64,000 nucleotides of DNA from an uncultured Gammaproteobacteria bacterium (GTDB taxonomy: Bacteria; Pseudomonadota; Gammaproteobacteria; Pseudomonadales; Azotimanducaceae_A): positions 3,993 to 67,992 of the forward strand of contig CAJWGQ010000001.1 of assembly GCA_913041025.1 (NCBI GenBank). Reading direction: 5' to 3'. Position numbers and translations under genes: made by a program. Positions 55,911-64,000 of this stretch are shown piece by piece; position 1 is the stretch's first letter; each line of letters opens with the position of its first letter. Under the pieces are notes generated by a model. That model worked only from the letters and a program-made list of their open reading frames with translations. It ran no database searches and was not told the origin of the DNA.

Positions 55911-56282
55911 AATCTTTAAACCCTGTGTTATTTTCCTTCTCGTACAGACGATAACAAACTAACTATATACCCACCAATCAATGTCAATCAGCACTAATCA
56001 AACACTCTCAAAAAATGTAGTCCTCTGGAGAACCAATAGTTACGCTGTTTTTCAGAGGAGTTTTGTAGTATATTATTTTTCGCGGGATTTGAACTGTTTT
56101 TGCAAACATAATCAAAGACTTAGCACTCATAGGGGACAACATTACTTGCTCTTAGACTATTCGTATTCTAAGACATCGGTTTCTTTGCCTTGAGTGTTAT
56201 TGGAGTAGATAGTTTTTACATGCGTGAAGTGAACAAGATAAACCCTATAAAATTAACAATTCCGTTAGTGCCAAGTAGGTAG
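55911..56282 (+). promoter_or_regulatory. Intergenic region with probable gltB control signals
   Basis: 372 bases, the longest gap in the window. It probably carries the gltB promoter; a weak candidate is TTGCCT (56185-56190) and GATAGT (56208-56213) with 17 bases between. Arms TCCTCTG (56021-56027) and CAGAGGA (56053-56059) form a long-loop hairpin followed by GTTTT. A short frame of 70 codons (55981-56193) has no support and is not called. Confidence 0.35.
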
Positions 56283-59200
56283 ATGAGCAAGCAAGCTTTT
56301 AAGAGGACCACACCCAATAAACATGGGTTATACGACCCAGCGTTTGAAAAAGATAGCTGCGGAATAGGGTTCGTCTGCGACATCAAAGGTAGACCAAGCC
56401 ACTCCATCGTTAAAGATGCGTACAATATGAACTGCTGCATGGAACATCGAGGAGGTGTCGGGTACGAGAAGAATACTGGCGACGGTGCAGGCATTCTAAC
56501 TGGAATACCACATAAATTACTCAGCGCTTACGCCCAGCAGGAGTTTGGCGTCTCACTATCGCCCAGGCAATACGGCGTCGGCATTATCTTCCTGCCAAAT
56601 GACAGCGATGAGCGGGCTATGGCGAAGAAAATCTTCTCCGAGACTGTAAACGCTTTAGGACAAGACCTAATCGGTTGGCGAGAAGTTCCGATTGCCCCCG
56701 AAAGAGCGGATATAGGGCAAGCCGCTCGCAGCGCCATGCCCACATTCGAACAGCTTTTTATTGGCGCGTCGAATGACTGTGCCGGACAGGGCTTCGAACA
56801 GAAGCTCTACCAGATCAGAAAAAGAGCGATCAATCAAATCAACTCGGGAAGTGCGGGAGTCTTCAAAGAAAAGACCTATGCTTGTTCACTATCATCAAAA
56901 ACCATTGTTTATAAGGGGATGCTAACACCCGATCAACTCTTTAAGTTTTATCCAGACTTGGTCAACGAAGATTATGAAACGCATCTTGCGATGGTGCATT
57001 CTCGCTTTAGCACGAACACCTTCCCTTCCTGGGACAGAGCACAACCTAATCGTTTCATGGGCCATAATGGGGAGATCAATACTCTGTTGGGGAACGTCAA
57101 TGCCATGAATGCTAGGCAGGGTGTTATAGAGAGCGCAGTTTTTCAGGAAGAACTAAAAGAACTATTCCCTATTATTGAACCGGATTGCTCGGATTCCGGA
57201 AACTTTGACAATGTTCTTGAGTTTCTTCTCATGAACGAAAAAAAACTTGAAGAAGCCATTTTGATGATGATCCCTGAGGCTTGGCAGCAGCATCAAACAA
57301 TGAGTGACCAGCTAAAATCATTCTACGAATACAACTCATGTTCCATGGAACCCTGGGACGGGCCAGCATCCATAGCTTTTACCGATGGAGACTACATAGG
57401 AGCTGTACTGGACCGAAATGGATTGCGCCCTTCACGTTACTACATTACAGAAGACCACAAATGCATTATGGCCTCTGAAGTTGGCGTGGTTGACGTCGAT
57501 CCAGCCAAAGTTATAACAAAAGGCAGACTGCAACCGGGTCGTATTTTTTTGATTGATTTCGAAGAAGGGCGGATGATTCCTGACCAAGAGCTGAAATCGA
57601 AACTAAGCGCAAAACACCCGTATAGAGAGTGGCTCAATAAGGAAAAGATAGAGCTAACAGATCTCCCTGAGAATGAGCCTGAAAAATTAGAACCAAACGA
57701 GCTAATCCCAAAAATGAAAGCTTTTGGTTACACCCAAGAAACGATGCAGTTTATGTTGCAGCCTATGGTGACAGAATTGAGAGATCCGCTCGGCTCTATG
57801 GGAAACGATGCCGCTCTAGCAGTGATCTCAAAAAAACCTCGTATGATCTACGATTACTTCAAGCAGCGTTTTGCTCAGGTAACCAACCCGCCCATCGACT
57901 CTATCAGAGAAGAAGTCATCATGGCGTTGGAATGTTACATAGGGCCAGAGCAAAATCTACTAGATACTAACAGCGCAAATGCCAACCGGTTGAAGATACC
58001 TCATCCAGTACTGACAAATGAAGAGCTGGCAAAGCTCAAAAACATCGAACACCAAGGCTGGCGCTGCAAAACTATAGACATTACTTACCCCAAAGAGAAT
58101 TCCGACGATGGTCTCAAACAAGCTTTGCATAGGATTAATCAAGAATCTTTGAATGCCATTGAGCAAGGTTTTAGCCTGATCATTCTTTCAGATCGAGAGC
58201 TAGGGCCAGATCGTCTGTCCATCAGCTCCCTGTTGGCCATCGGGAGCGTCCATCACTTTTTGGTTAACGAGCATTCAAGAACCAAAATTGGTTTGATCTT
58301 AGAAACCGGCGAAGCCCGAGAAGTGCATCATCACTGTCTCTTGACTGGATATGGGGCCGACGCGATTAATCCCTATCTGGCCTTCGAAGCCCTATGGGAC
58401 AAGCTTTCGGCAGACGTGTTCCCTGAAATCAAGTCTGCCAACGACATAGTGGTTAACTATAAAAAAGCTGTGGGCAAAGGAATGTTGAAAGTCATGGCTA
58501 AAATGGGCATTTCCACACTGCATTCCTATAAGGGAGCGCAAATTTTTGAAGCAGTCGGGTTAGCAAAAGAAGTTATTAGCCTTTGCTTTGCCGGCACCGC
58601 TAGTCGGATAGAAGGCGCAAACTTTGACGTTCTCTCCAAGGAAATGAGAGAGAAGCACTCAATGGGATTCCCTAAGCAAATCAGCTCAGAGAGCAACGTG
58701 CTTGTCAATCCGGGAGACTTCCACTGGAGGCGAAATGGGGATACTCATATGTGGGACCCATCTACCATCGCTAATCTGCAGAGAGCTGCAAGAGAAAACA
58801 ATGAAGAGGCTTATTGGCAGTTCTCAAAGCAAACCAATGAGGAAAACAATCGTAAAGCTTCGATCAGAGGTTTGTTGGAATTCAAGAAAGTCGAGCCTAT
58901 TGCAATCGAAGAGGTAGAAACAGAAAAAGATATTATGGTGCGATTTGCCACCGGCGCCATGAGCTTTGGATCAATCAGTGCCGAGGCGCATGAGTCACTA
59001 GCAATAGCGATGAATAGAGTTGGGGGCAAATCAAACACCGGCGAGGGAGGTGAAGACCCTGCCCGTTTCATACCACTGAAAAATGGAGACTCAAAAAGAT
59101 CCGCAATTAAGCAAGTAGCAAGCGGTCGATTTGGAGTGACCATCAACTACTTAAGTAATGCGGACGAATTGCAGATCAAAATAATTCAAGGCGCTAAACC

Positions 59201-60821
59201 TGGTGAGGGCGGCGAATTACCAGGAGGGAAAGTCGATGACTACATAGCCAAGATTCGACATTCGACCCCCGGAGTAGGTTTAATCAGCCCACCTCCTCAT
59301 CACGACATCTATTCCATAGAGGATATCGCTCAGTTAATTCATGACCTTAAAAACGCTAATCCAGAGGCTCGTGTTAGTGTCAAATTAGGATCTGAAGTTG
59401 GCGTGGGCACAGTCGCGGCTGGAGTAACCAAAGCCAGGGCCGACCACCTGGTTATAGCAGGGGACTCCGGTGGCACTGGAGCATCACCATTGACGTCAAT
59501 AAAGCATGCTGGAATTCCTTGGGAAATTGGAATTGCTGAGACACATCAAACCCTGGTCTTGAACAATCTTAGATCCCGCGTAGTCTTGCAAACAGATGGT
59601 CAGCTTAAAACTGGAAGAGACGTAGCAATCGCAGCCATTTTAGGAGCAGAGGAATTTGGTTTTGCTACGGCGCCGCTCATCGCGCTTGGGTGCATCATGA
59701 TGCGAAAATGCCATCTAAACACTTGCCCGGTTGGCATAGCGACTCAAGACCCTTTACTGAGGAAAAAATTTAATGGCTCACCAGAGCACGTCATCAATTA
59801 TCTGTACATGGTGGCGAAGGAACTCAGGCAGACTATGGCCTCTCTTGGCATTAGAAAAGTTAACGACTTGATCGGTCGCGTCGACCTACTTGAAGTAGAC
59901 GATGCTCTAAGACACTGGAAATCCCAAGGCTTAGACTTATCCGCAATACTAACCCCAGCCGATGAACCAGACGACTTTTTAGGATCTTTTGCCGTTCACT
60001 CGCAAGACCATGAACTTGACAAAGCTCTCGATAATCAACTAATCGAATTGGCAGAACCAGCATTAACTAATGGCACCAAGGTTCAAAGTGAGCTCAACAT
60101 TGTAAATACCAATAGAGTGGTAGGGGCCATGTTGTCTAATCAAGTCATAAAACGGGTCGGTCCTCAAATGCTCCCTGACGATACAATCCACTACAAGTTT
60201 AACGGCAGCGCGGGTCAGAGTTTCGGTTGCTGGCTGGCCAAAGGAATTACCCTAGAGTTAGAAGGCGATGCTAACGATTACACTGGCAAAGGATTATCAG
60301 GGGGCAAACTCATTATATACCCACCCAAAGAGAGTCAGTTTATTCCGGAAGAAAATATCATTCTGGGTAACGTGGCCCTTTACGGAGCAACTAATGGGGA
60401 ATCTTATTTTAGAGGCATAGCAGCCGAACGTTTTTGTGTGCGCAATAGCGGGGCAACGGCGGTAGTCGAAGGCGTCGGTGATCATGGATGCGAGTATATG
60501 ACGGGGGGAACGGTGGTCATTCTGGGCGAGACTGGGAGAAATTTTGCGGCAGGTATGAGCGGTGGTGTCGCGTACATTTGGGATGAACACAATACGTTTG
60601 AGGAAAAGTGCAACAAAGAACTCGTTCTCCTTGAAAGTGTTTCCGAAGACGCTGAGGAGTTAAAGAGGCTTATACAAAACCATTTAAGTTACACAAATTC
60701 CACTCGGGCGAAAACGATTCTAGATTCCTGGGAACACGCATTAACACAATTTATTAAAGTAATGCCCGTTGACTATAAACGCGTTCTGGAGGAGCGAAAG
60801 GTATTGGCGGATGCAAGTTAA
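56283..60821 (+). CDS. gltB: Glutamate synthase (NADPH), large subunit
   Basis: 1512 residues. The first 25 residues are a propeptide; Cys26 in DSCGIGF is the amidotransferase nucleophile. The central and FMN domains contain GEGGEDPARF, GAKPGEGGELPGGK and AGDSGGTGASP; the 3Fe-4S cluster cysteines are in CIMMRKCHLNTCPVGIA. The C-terminal beta-helix domain has SGGKLIIYPP. Makes two glutamates from glutamine and 2-oxoglutarate, with gltD supplying electrons. The start ATG 56283 is 26 bases from a second possible ATG but is the family start. Confidence 0.97.
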   Translation: MSKQAFKRTTPNKHGLYDPAFEKDSCGIGFVCDIKGRPSHSIVKDAYNMNCCMEHRGGVGYEKNTGDGAGILTGIPHKLLSAYAQQEFGVSLSPRQYGVGIIFLPNDSDERAMAKKIFSETVNALGQDLIGWREVPIAPERADIGQAARSAMPTFEQLFIGASNDCAGQGFEQKLYQIRKRAINQINSGSAGVFKEKTYACSLSSKTIVYKGMLTPDQLFKFYPDLVNEDYETHLAMVHSRFSTNTFPSWDRAQPNRFMGHNGEINTLLGNVNAMNARQGVIESAVFQEELKELFPIIEPDCSDSGNFDNVLEFLLMNEKKLEEAILMMIPEAWQQHQTMSDQLKSFYEYNSCSMEPWDGPASIAFTDGDYIGAVLDRNGLRPSRYYITEDHKCIMASEVGVVDVDPAKVITKGRLQPGRIFLIDFEEGRMIPDQELKSKLSAKHPYREWLNKEKIELTDLPENEPEKLEPNELIPKMKAFGYTQETMQFMLQPMVTELRDPLGSMGNDAALAVISKKPRMIYDYFKQRFAQVTNPPIDSIREEVIMALECYIGPEQNLLDTNSANANRLKIPHPVLTNEELAKLKNIEHQGWRCKTIDITYPKENSDDGLKQALHRINQESLNAIEQGFSLIILSDRELGPDRLSISSLLAIGSVHHFLVNEHSRTKIGLILETGEAREVHHHCLLTGYGADAINPYLAFEALWDKLSADVFPEIKSANDIVVNYKKAVGKGMLKVMAKMGISTLHSYKGAQIFEAVGLAKEVISLCFAGTASRIEGANFDVLSKEMREKHSMGFPKQISSESNVLVNPGDFHWRRNGDTHMWDPSTIANLQRAARENNEEAYWQFSKQTNEENNRKASIRGLLEFKKVEPIAIEEVETEKDIMVRFATGAMSFGSISAEAHESLAIAMNRVGGKSNTGEGGEDPARFIPLKNGDSKRSAIKQVASGRFGVTINYLSNADELQIKIIQGAKPGEGGELPGGKVDDYIAKIRHSTPGVGLISPPPHHDIYSIEDIAQLIHDLKNANPEARVSVKLGSEVGVGTVAAGVTKARADHLVIAGDSGGTGASPLTSIKHAGIPWEIGIAETHQTLVLNNLRSRVVLQTDGQLKTGRDVAIAAILGAEEFGFATAPLIALGCIMMRKCHLNTCPVGIATQDPLLRKKFNGSPEHVINYLYMVAKELRQTMASLGIRKVNDLIGRVDLLEVDDALRHWKSQGLDLSAILTPADEPDDFLGSFAVHSQDHELDKALDNQLIELAEPALTNGTKVQSELNIVNTNRVVGAMLSNQVIKRVGPQMLPDDTIHYKFNGSAGQSFGCWLAKGITLELEGDANDYTGKGLSGGKLIIYPPKESQFIPEENIILGNVALYGATNGESYFRGIAAERFCVRNSGATAVVEGVGDHGCEYMTGGTVVILGETGRNFAAGMSGGVAYIWDEHNTFEEKCNKELVLLESVSEDAEELKRLIQNHLSYTNSTRAKTILDSWEHALTQFIKVMPVDYKRVLEERKVLADAS

Positions 60822-60847
60822 AATTATGCGATCTGGAGACTTAAAGG

Positions 60848-62314
60848 ATGGGTAAGGCTACCGGATTTCTAGAACACGTTCGAATCGTGGAACCCTACCG
60901 CGATGCCAAACTACGACTTAAAGACTTTAACGAGATCTACACAGAACACCAGAATGATGCGCTGAAAGTGCAAGGGTCTAGGTGCATGGACTGCGGTGTG
61001 CCTTTTTGTCAATCCGAAGAAGGATGTCCAATACATAATCTCATCCCAGAATGGAATGATCTCGTTTATAAAGACCAATGGCACGAGGCCCTAATTCGTC
61101 TGCACAAGACCAATAACTTCCCCGAATTTACCGGCAGGGTCTGTCCTGCGCCTTGCGAAGGAGCGTGCGTTTTGGGGATTACAGATCCGTCAGTGACCAT
61201 CAAAAATATTGAAATGGCGATAATCGACCGCGGTTTTGAAGAAGGCTGGGTCAAGGCAGAGCCACCTGAAAAAAGGACTAATTATAACGTCGCTGTAATT
61301 GGCTCCGGTCCAGCCGGGCTAGCAGCAGCCGCGCAGCTCAACAAAGCAGGACACAATGTTACTGTGTACGAGCGAGCAGACAGGGTTGGGGGTCTTCTGA
61401 TGTATGGCATTCCTAATATGAAACTCGCAAAAAATGAAGTTGTTGAGAGAAGAATAGCTATCTTGAAAGAAGAGGGAATTTCTTTCGTCACCAATACGGA
61501 AATTGGAGATGGAGAAACATCAGGAACTCAAACAGTTGAGCAGCTGCAAGAAAAGTTCGACGCAGTACTTTTTGCAACTGGAGCAACTGTGCCCAGGAAT
61601 CTTGATATTCCAGGGAGAGAACTTAAAGGGGTTCATTTTGCAATGGAGTTCCTCTCACAAAATACGAAAAGCCTTCTGGATTCAAATCACTCAGATGGCA
61701 AATACATATCAGCGAAAGACAAGAACGTCATAGTAATTGGTGGCGGAGATACCGGTACCGACTGCATAGGAACTTCCCTGAGACAGGGATGCAAAAGCTT
61801 AGTCAATCTTGAGTTATTCCCTAAGCCTCCCGAATCTCGAGCGCCGAATAATCCGTGGCCACTATTCCCTAGAACCTACAAAATTGACTATGGCCATGAG
61901 GAAGCGGCTCAGGTTCAAGGAAGCGATCCCAGAACCTTTTCAGTAGATTCAATTAGTTTCGAAGGGGATTCAAACGGGCACCTTAAAAGTCTTAAAACCG
62001 CAGACGTAGAAATGAAGGATGGTCAATTCAAACGTATTGAAGGAACAGAAAAAATCTGGCCGGCCGACCTTGTGCTTCTGGCTATGGGCTTTTTGGGGCC
62101 AGAACATACCGCCACAGACATGGTTGGGATGGAATATGATGAGCGAAGCAACTACAAAACCACAAATCAGTCTTATCAGACAAATTTGGAGGGTATCTTT
62201 GCTGCGGGTGACTGCCGGAGAGGACAATCTCTAGTTGTTCGAGCAATAGCAGAGGGACGCGAAGCAGCAAGAGAAATTGACTTTTTCCTAACCGGCTCAT
62301 CAGAGTTGCCGTAG
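60848..62314 (+). CDS. gltD: Glutamate synthase (NADPH), small subunit
   Basis: 488 residues. N-terminal iron-sulfur domain with CMDCGVPFCQ, GCPIHN, CPAPCEGACVLG; FAD motif AVIGSGPAGLAAAAQL and NADPH motif IVIGGGDTGTDCIGTSLRQG; C-terminal GIFAAGDCRRGQSLVVRAI. Passes electrons from NADPH to GltB. AAAGG lies just before the ATG. Its stop is 8 bases from the aroB stop, so the transcripts run into each other. Confidence 0.96.
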   Translation: MGKATGFLEHVRIVEPYRDAKLRLKDFNEIYTEHQNDALKVQGSRCMDCGVPFCQSEEGCPIHNLIPEWNDLVYKDQWHEALIRLHKTNNFPEFTGRVCPAPCEGACVLGITDPSVTIKNIEMAIIDRGFEEGWVKAEPPEKRTNYNVAVIGSGPAGLAAAAQLNKAGHNVTVYERADRVGGLLMYGIPNMKLAKNEVVERRIAILKEEGISFVTNTEIGDGETSGTQTVEQLQEKFDAVLFATGATVPRNLDIPGRELKGVHFAMEFLSQNTKSLLDSNHSDGKYISAKDKNVIVIGGGDTGTDCIGTSLRQGCKSLVNLELFPKPPESRAPNNPWPLFPRTYKIDYGHEEAAQVQGSDPRTFSVDSISFEGDSNGHLKSLKTADVEMKDGQFKRIEGTEKIWPADLVLLAMGFLGPEHTATDMVGMEYDERSNYKTTNQSYQTNLEGIFAAGDCRRGQSLVVRAIAEGREAAREIDFFLTGSSELP

Positions 62315-62322
62315 AACTCTCA

Positions 62323-63423
62323 CTAATTTGACAAAGCCTGGGTTAGAACCTCCCTGACACTTGCTTCTGAAACCCCGGTTTCTATTTTAACTTTTCCGAC
62401 ATTTAGAATTAGGATAAAGGTCAAAAGACCATCTTTAACTTTTTTATCTAGGCGAATCGTATCCATCAATCGATCCACGTCAGAACCAGATAAGTTTGAA
62501 GCCGCGATCGGCAACTCCAGCGCGATCAAAGTTTGTCTGATTCTTTCTAATTCATCGAGCTCAATGAGCCCCATGTTGTAGGATAAAGAACACGCCATCT
62601 CTATCCCTATTGACACCGCCTCTCCATGAAGCCAGGTACCATATCCACTAACGGTCTCAATAGCGTGTCCAATTGTATGGCCAAAATTAAGTATCGCTCG
62701 AACTCCCAATTCGCGCTCATCCAGTGAAACAATTTCTGCCTTGATCTCACAAGATCTAGTTATAGCCTCTGCGATAAGAGGGATTTCTCTCGATGCTAGA
62801 CCTGAGGCATTGGACGCTATCCAGGAAAAAAAATTCTCGTCGTAAATCAACCCATACTTAATGACTTCTGCAAGCCCAGCGACATACTCTCTTTTTGGCA
62901 AACTCAACAATACGTTAGGATCTATCAATACGGTTGAAGGCTGATAAAAAGCACCTATTAGATTCTTTCCAGCAGGATGATTAACGCCCGTTTTCCCGCC
63001 AACTGAAGAATCCACCTGAGCCAAAAGCGTGGTGGGTATCTGGATGAGGTTAACTCCTCTCAGATACGTGGCTGATACGAACCCGCAAAGGTCACCAACA
63101 ACCCCGCCCCCAAGTGCAACCAAGTTAACCGTTCTATCGAACTCTTTCGATACAAGGAAATCGATAACCGTCTGGTATGTTGACAAACTTTTATATTGCT
63201 CGCCATCCTCAATTTCAAAAAAAGAAACGTCGAGCCCCCAAAAAAAACCTTCAACCAACTCTCCATACAAGCTCCGAACAGTAGAATTGCTAATGATACA
63301 AACTCGTCTTCCGACCAAGTTAGACTTCAACTCGGTAGCGGGAAAATTCTCAGCTGAAAAAAGTCCATTCTCAACATAAATAGGATAATTCGAGTTCTTA
63401 GTTTTTACAGTTACTTTTTGCAT
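62323..63423 (-). CDS. aroB: 3-dehydroquinate synthase
   Basis: Makes 3-dehydroquinate from DAHP, the second step of the shikimate pathway. 366 residues; NAD-binding ALGGGVVGDLCGFVSATYLRGV, PTTLLAQVDSSVGGKTGVNH and IIPLxxEVIKYG region are family signatures, with the zinc ligands in GHTIGHAIE and WLHGEAVSIG. 39 bases downstream of aroK, in the common aroK-aroB operon. Confidence 0.96.
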   Translation of the reverse strand: MQKVTVKTKNSNYPIYVENGLFSAENFPATELKSNLVGRRVCIISNSTVRSLYGELVEGFFWGLDVSFFEIEDGEQYKSLSTYQTVIDFLVSKEFDRTVNLVALGGGVVGDLCGFVSATYLRGVNLIQIPTTLLAQVDSSVGGKTGVNHPAGKNLIGAFYQPSTVLIDPNVLLSLPKREYVAGLAEVIKYGLIYDENFFSWIASNASGLASREIPLIAEAITRSCEIKAEIVSLDERELGVRAILNFGHTIGHAIETVSGYGTWLHGEAVSIGIEMACSLSYNMGLIELDELERIRQTLIALELPIAASNLSGSDVDRLMDTIRLDKKVKDGLLTFILILNVGKVKIETGVSEASVREVLTQALSN

Positions 63424-63462
63424 ATGGGTTTATAAAGAATCAAATTCCTAATCTTCTAGAGT

Positions 63463-63975
63463 TTATCGATTCAATCTTGAAATAATAGCTCTTACCAAAG
63501 TGCTCGTTGTTTGTTTATCTGTTATAAATTTGTAGTCAGCTATCTCGTTGTAAAGTGGATCTCTTCGCTTTTTCAACGTCATTAAAACTTGGTTAACCTC
63601 TGAACCTTGCAATAATGGACGCTTTTTATCATCGGTTACCCGCTCTACCAAAGTCTCGTTGGGACAATCCAAATGTATAACTGTCCCGTTTTCAGCAATA
63701 CGCCTACGATTTTTTTCCCTTTCAACCACACCACCACCAGTCGCGATGACCGCGCCCGTTTTTGTGGTTAACTCCCAGATCACTTGTTCCTCCCTATTCC
63801 TAAACCCTTCTTCTCCTTCAACGTCGAAAATCCAAGAAATCTCCGCGCCAGCATTTTTTTCAATTTCTTTATCGGAATCGAAGAACGGCCTGTTCAATTT
63901 TTCGGCCAATAGCTTTCCAATAGTGCTTTTCCCTACCGCCATTAGTCCAACAAGATAGATACTTTTATGCGTCAT
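63463..63975 (-). CDS. aroK: Shikimate kinase
   Basis: 170 residues. P-loop GLMAVGKST (Gly10-Thr18), shikimate-binding FFDSDKEIE and RNREEQVI, and ATGGGVVEREKNR. Transfers phosphate from ATP to shikimate. It opens the aroK-aroB operon. In Pseudomonas these genes lie next to gltBD, as here, but in the same direction; here they face each other. Confidence 0.95.
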   Translation of the reverse strand: MTHKSIYLVGLMAVGKSTIGKLLAEKLNRPFFDSDKEIEKNAGAEISWIFDVEGEEGFRNREEQVIWELTTKTGAVIATGGGVVEREKNRRRIAENGTVIHLDCPNETLVERVTDDKKRPLLQGSEVNQVLMTLKKRRDPLYNEIADYKFITDKQTTSTLVRAIISRLNR

Positions 63976-64000
63976 AATAATTAAGCAAAATAGGCTAATA

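Noticed and set aside
55981..56193. 70-codon open frame upstream of gltB
   Set aside because: No ribosome-binding site of quality, odd composition and no family resemblance; more likely part of the leader.
1..64000. CRISPR arrays, tRNA or rRNA genes, insertion sequences and prophage
   Set aside because: I looked for direct repeats with spacers, cloverleaf-like sequences and transposase or integrase motifs and saw none that I could support.

Overview
This 64 kb window looks like an ordinary, densely packed chromosome segment from a Gram-negative gammaproteobacterium. The evidence is a Pseudomonas-like order of core genes (rpe-gph-trpE, trpGDC, coq7, and the purD-purH-dusB-prmA-accB-aroQ block), plus lpxO, syd, greB, mpl, dsbD and the DUF2333 and DUF3426 families. 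Coq7 (ubiquinone synthesis), the acyl-CoA dehydrogenases and the Fe(II)/2-oxoglutarate oxygenases point to an aerobic heterotroph. Base composition is moderate, intergenic gaps are short and convergent genes often overlap at their stops, as in many marine gammaproteobacteria. I cannot place it in a named genus. I saw no rRNA, tRNA, CRISPR array, insertion sequence, prophage or integron.

Layout. 1-4962 (+): end of rpe, then gph, trpE and a tight trpGDC group. 5019-14271 (-): dsbD, aroQ, accB, prmA, a DUF3426 protein, a VOC protein, dusB, purH, purD and coq7. This is the familiar gammaproteobacterial block, but without accC (normally between accB and prmA) and without fis (normally next to dusB). 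14424-16157 (+): a TPR-like envelope protein and a DUF2333 membrane protein. 16211-19636 (-): a pyrophosphate module of PPi-dependent phosphofructokinase and a K+-independent H+-pumping pyrophosphatase. 19731-21625 (+): a membrane protein and mpl (peptidoglycan recycling).

21.8-35.3 kb is a lipid and CoA metabolism region: five short-chain and acyl-CoA dehydrogenase genes in all between 21.8 and 29.1 kb and an adjacent acyl-CoA dehydrogenase pair at 29.9-32.3 kb, with srkA, an acyltransferase, a TauE/SafE permease, a HAD phosphatase, nadE and an exported metallo-beta-lactamase-fold protein whose zinc motif is degenerate. 35.6-42.9 kb holds lpxO, a hotdog thioesterase, a TonB-C-terminal lipoprotein, a phytanoyl-CoA-type dioxygenase, and an amino-sugar pair (GH20 hexosaminidase plus an anomeric-kinase-like phosphotransferase) next to a KdsD-like SIS protein. 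43.0-49.4 kb holds a TPR protein, a TauD-type dioxygenase with a kappa-GST-like isomerase, greB, an EF-hand protein, syd, a TetR regulator with two matching palindromic sites, ogt and a phosphomannose-isomerase-like cupin.

49.5-55.9 kb holds a glyoxalase-II-like hydrolase, two enoyl-CoA hydratases, an epoxide hydrolase, malate dehydrogenase, a Nudix hydrolase, another SDR and a MAPEG protein. 56.3-62.3 kb is gltBD (glutamate synthase), facing aroK-aroB at the right edge.

No clear new multi-gene defence or secretion system is visible. The points most worth checking are the loss of accC from its conserved locus, the PPi-based glycolysis/energy module with a perfect inverted repeat in its spacer, the half-lost zinc site in the exported MBL protein, and the twin operators around tetR.
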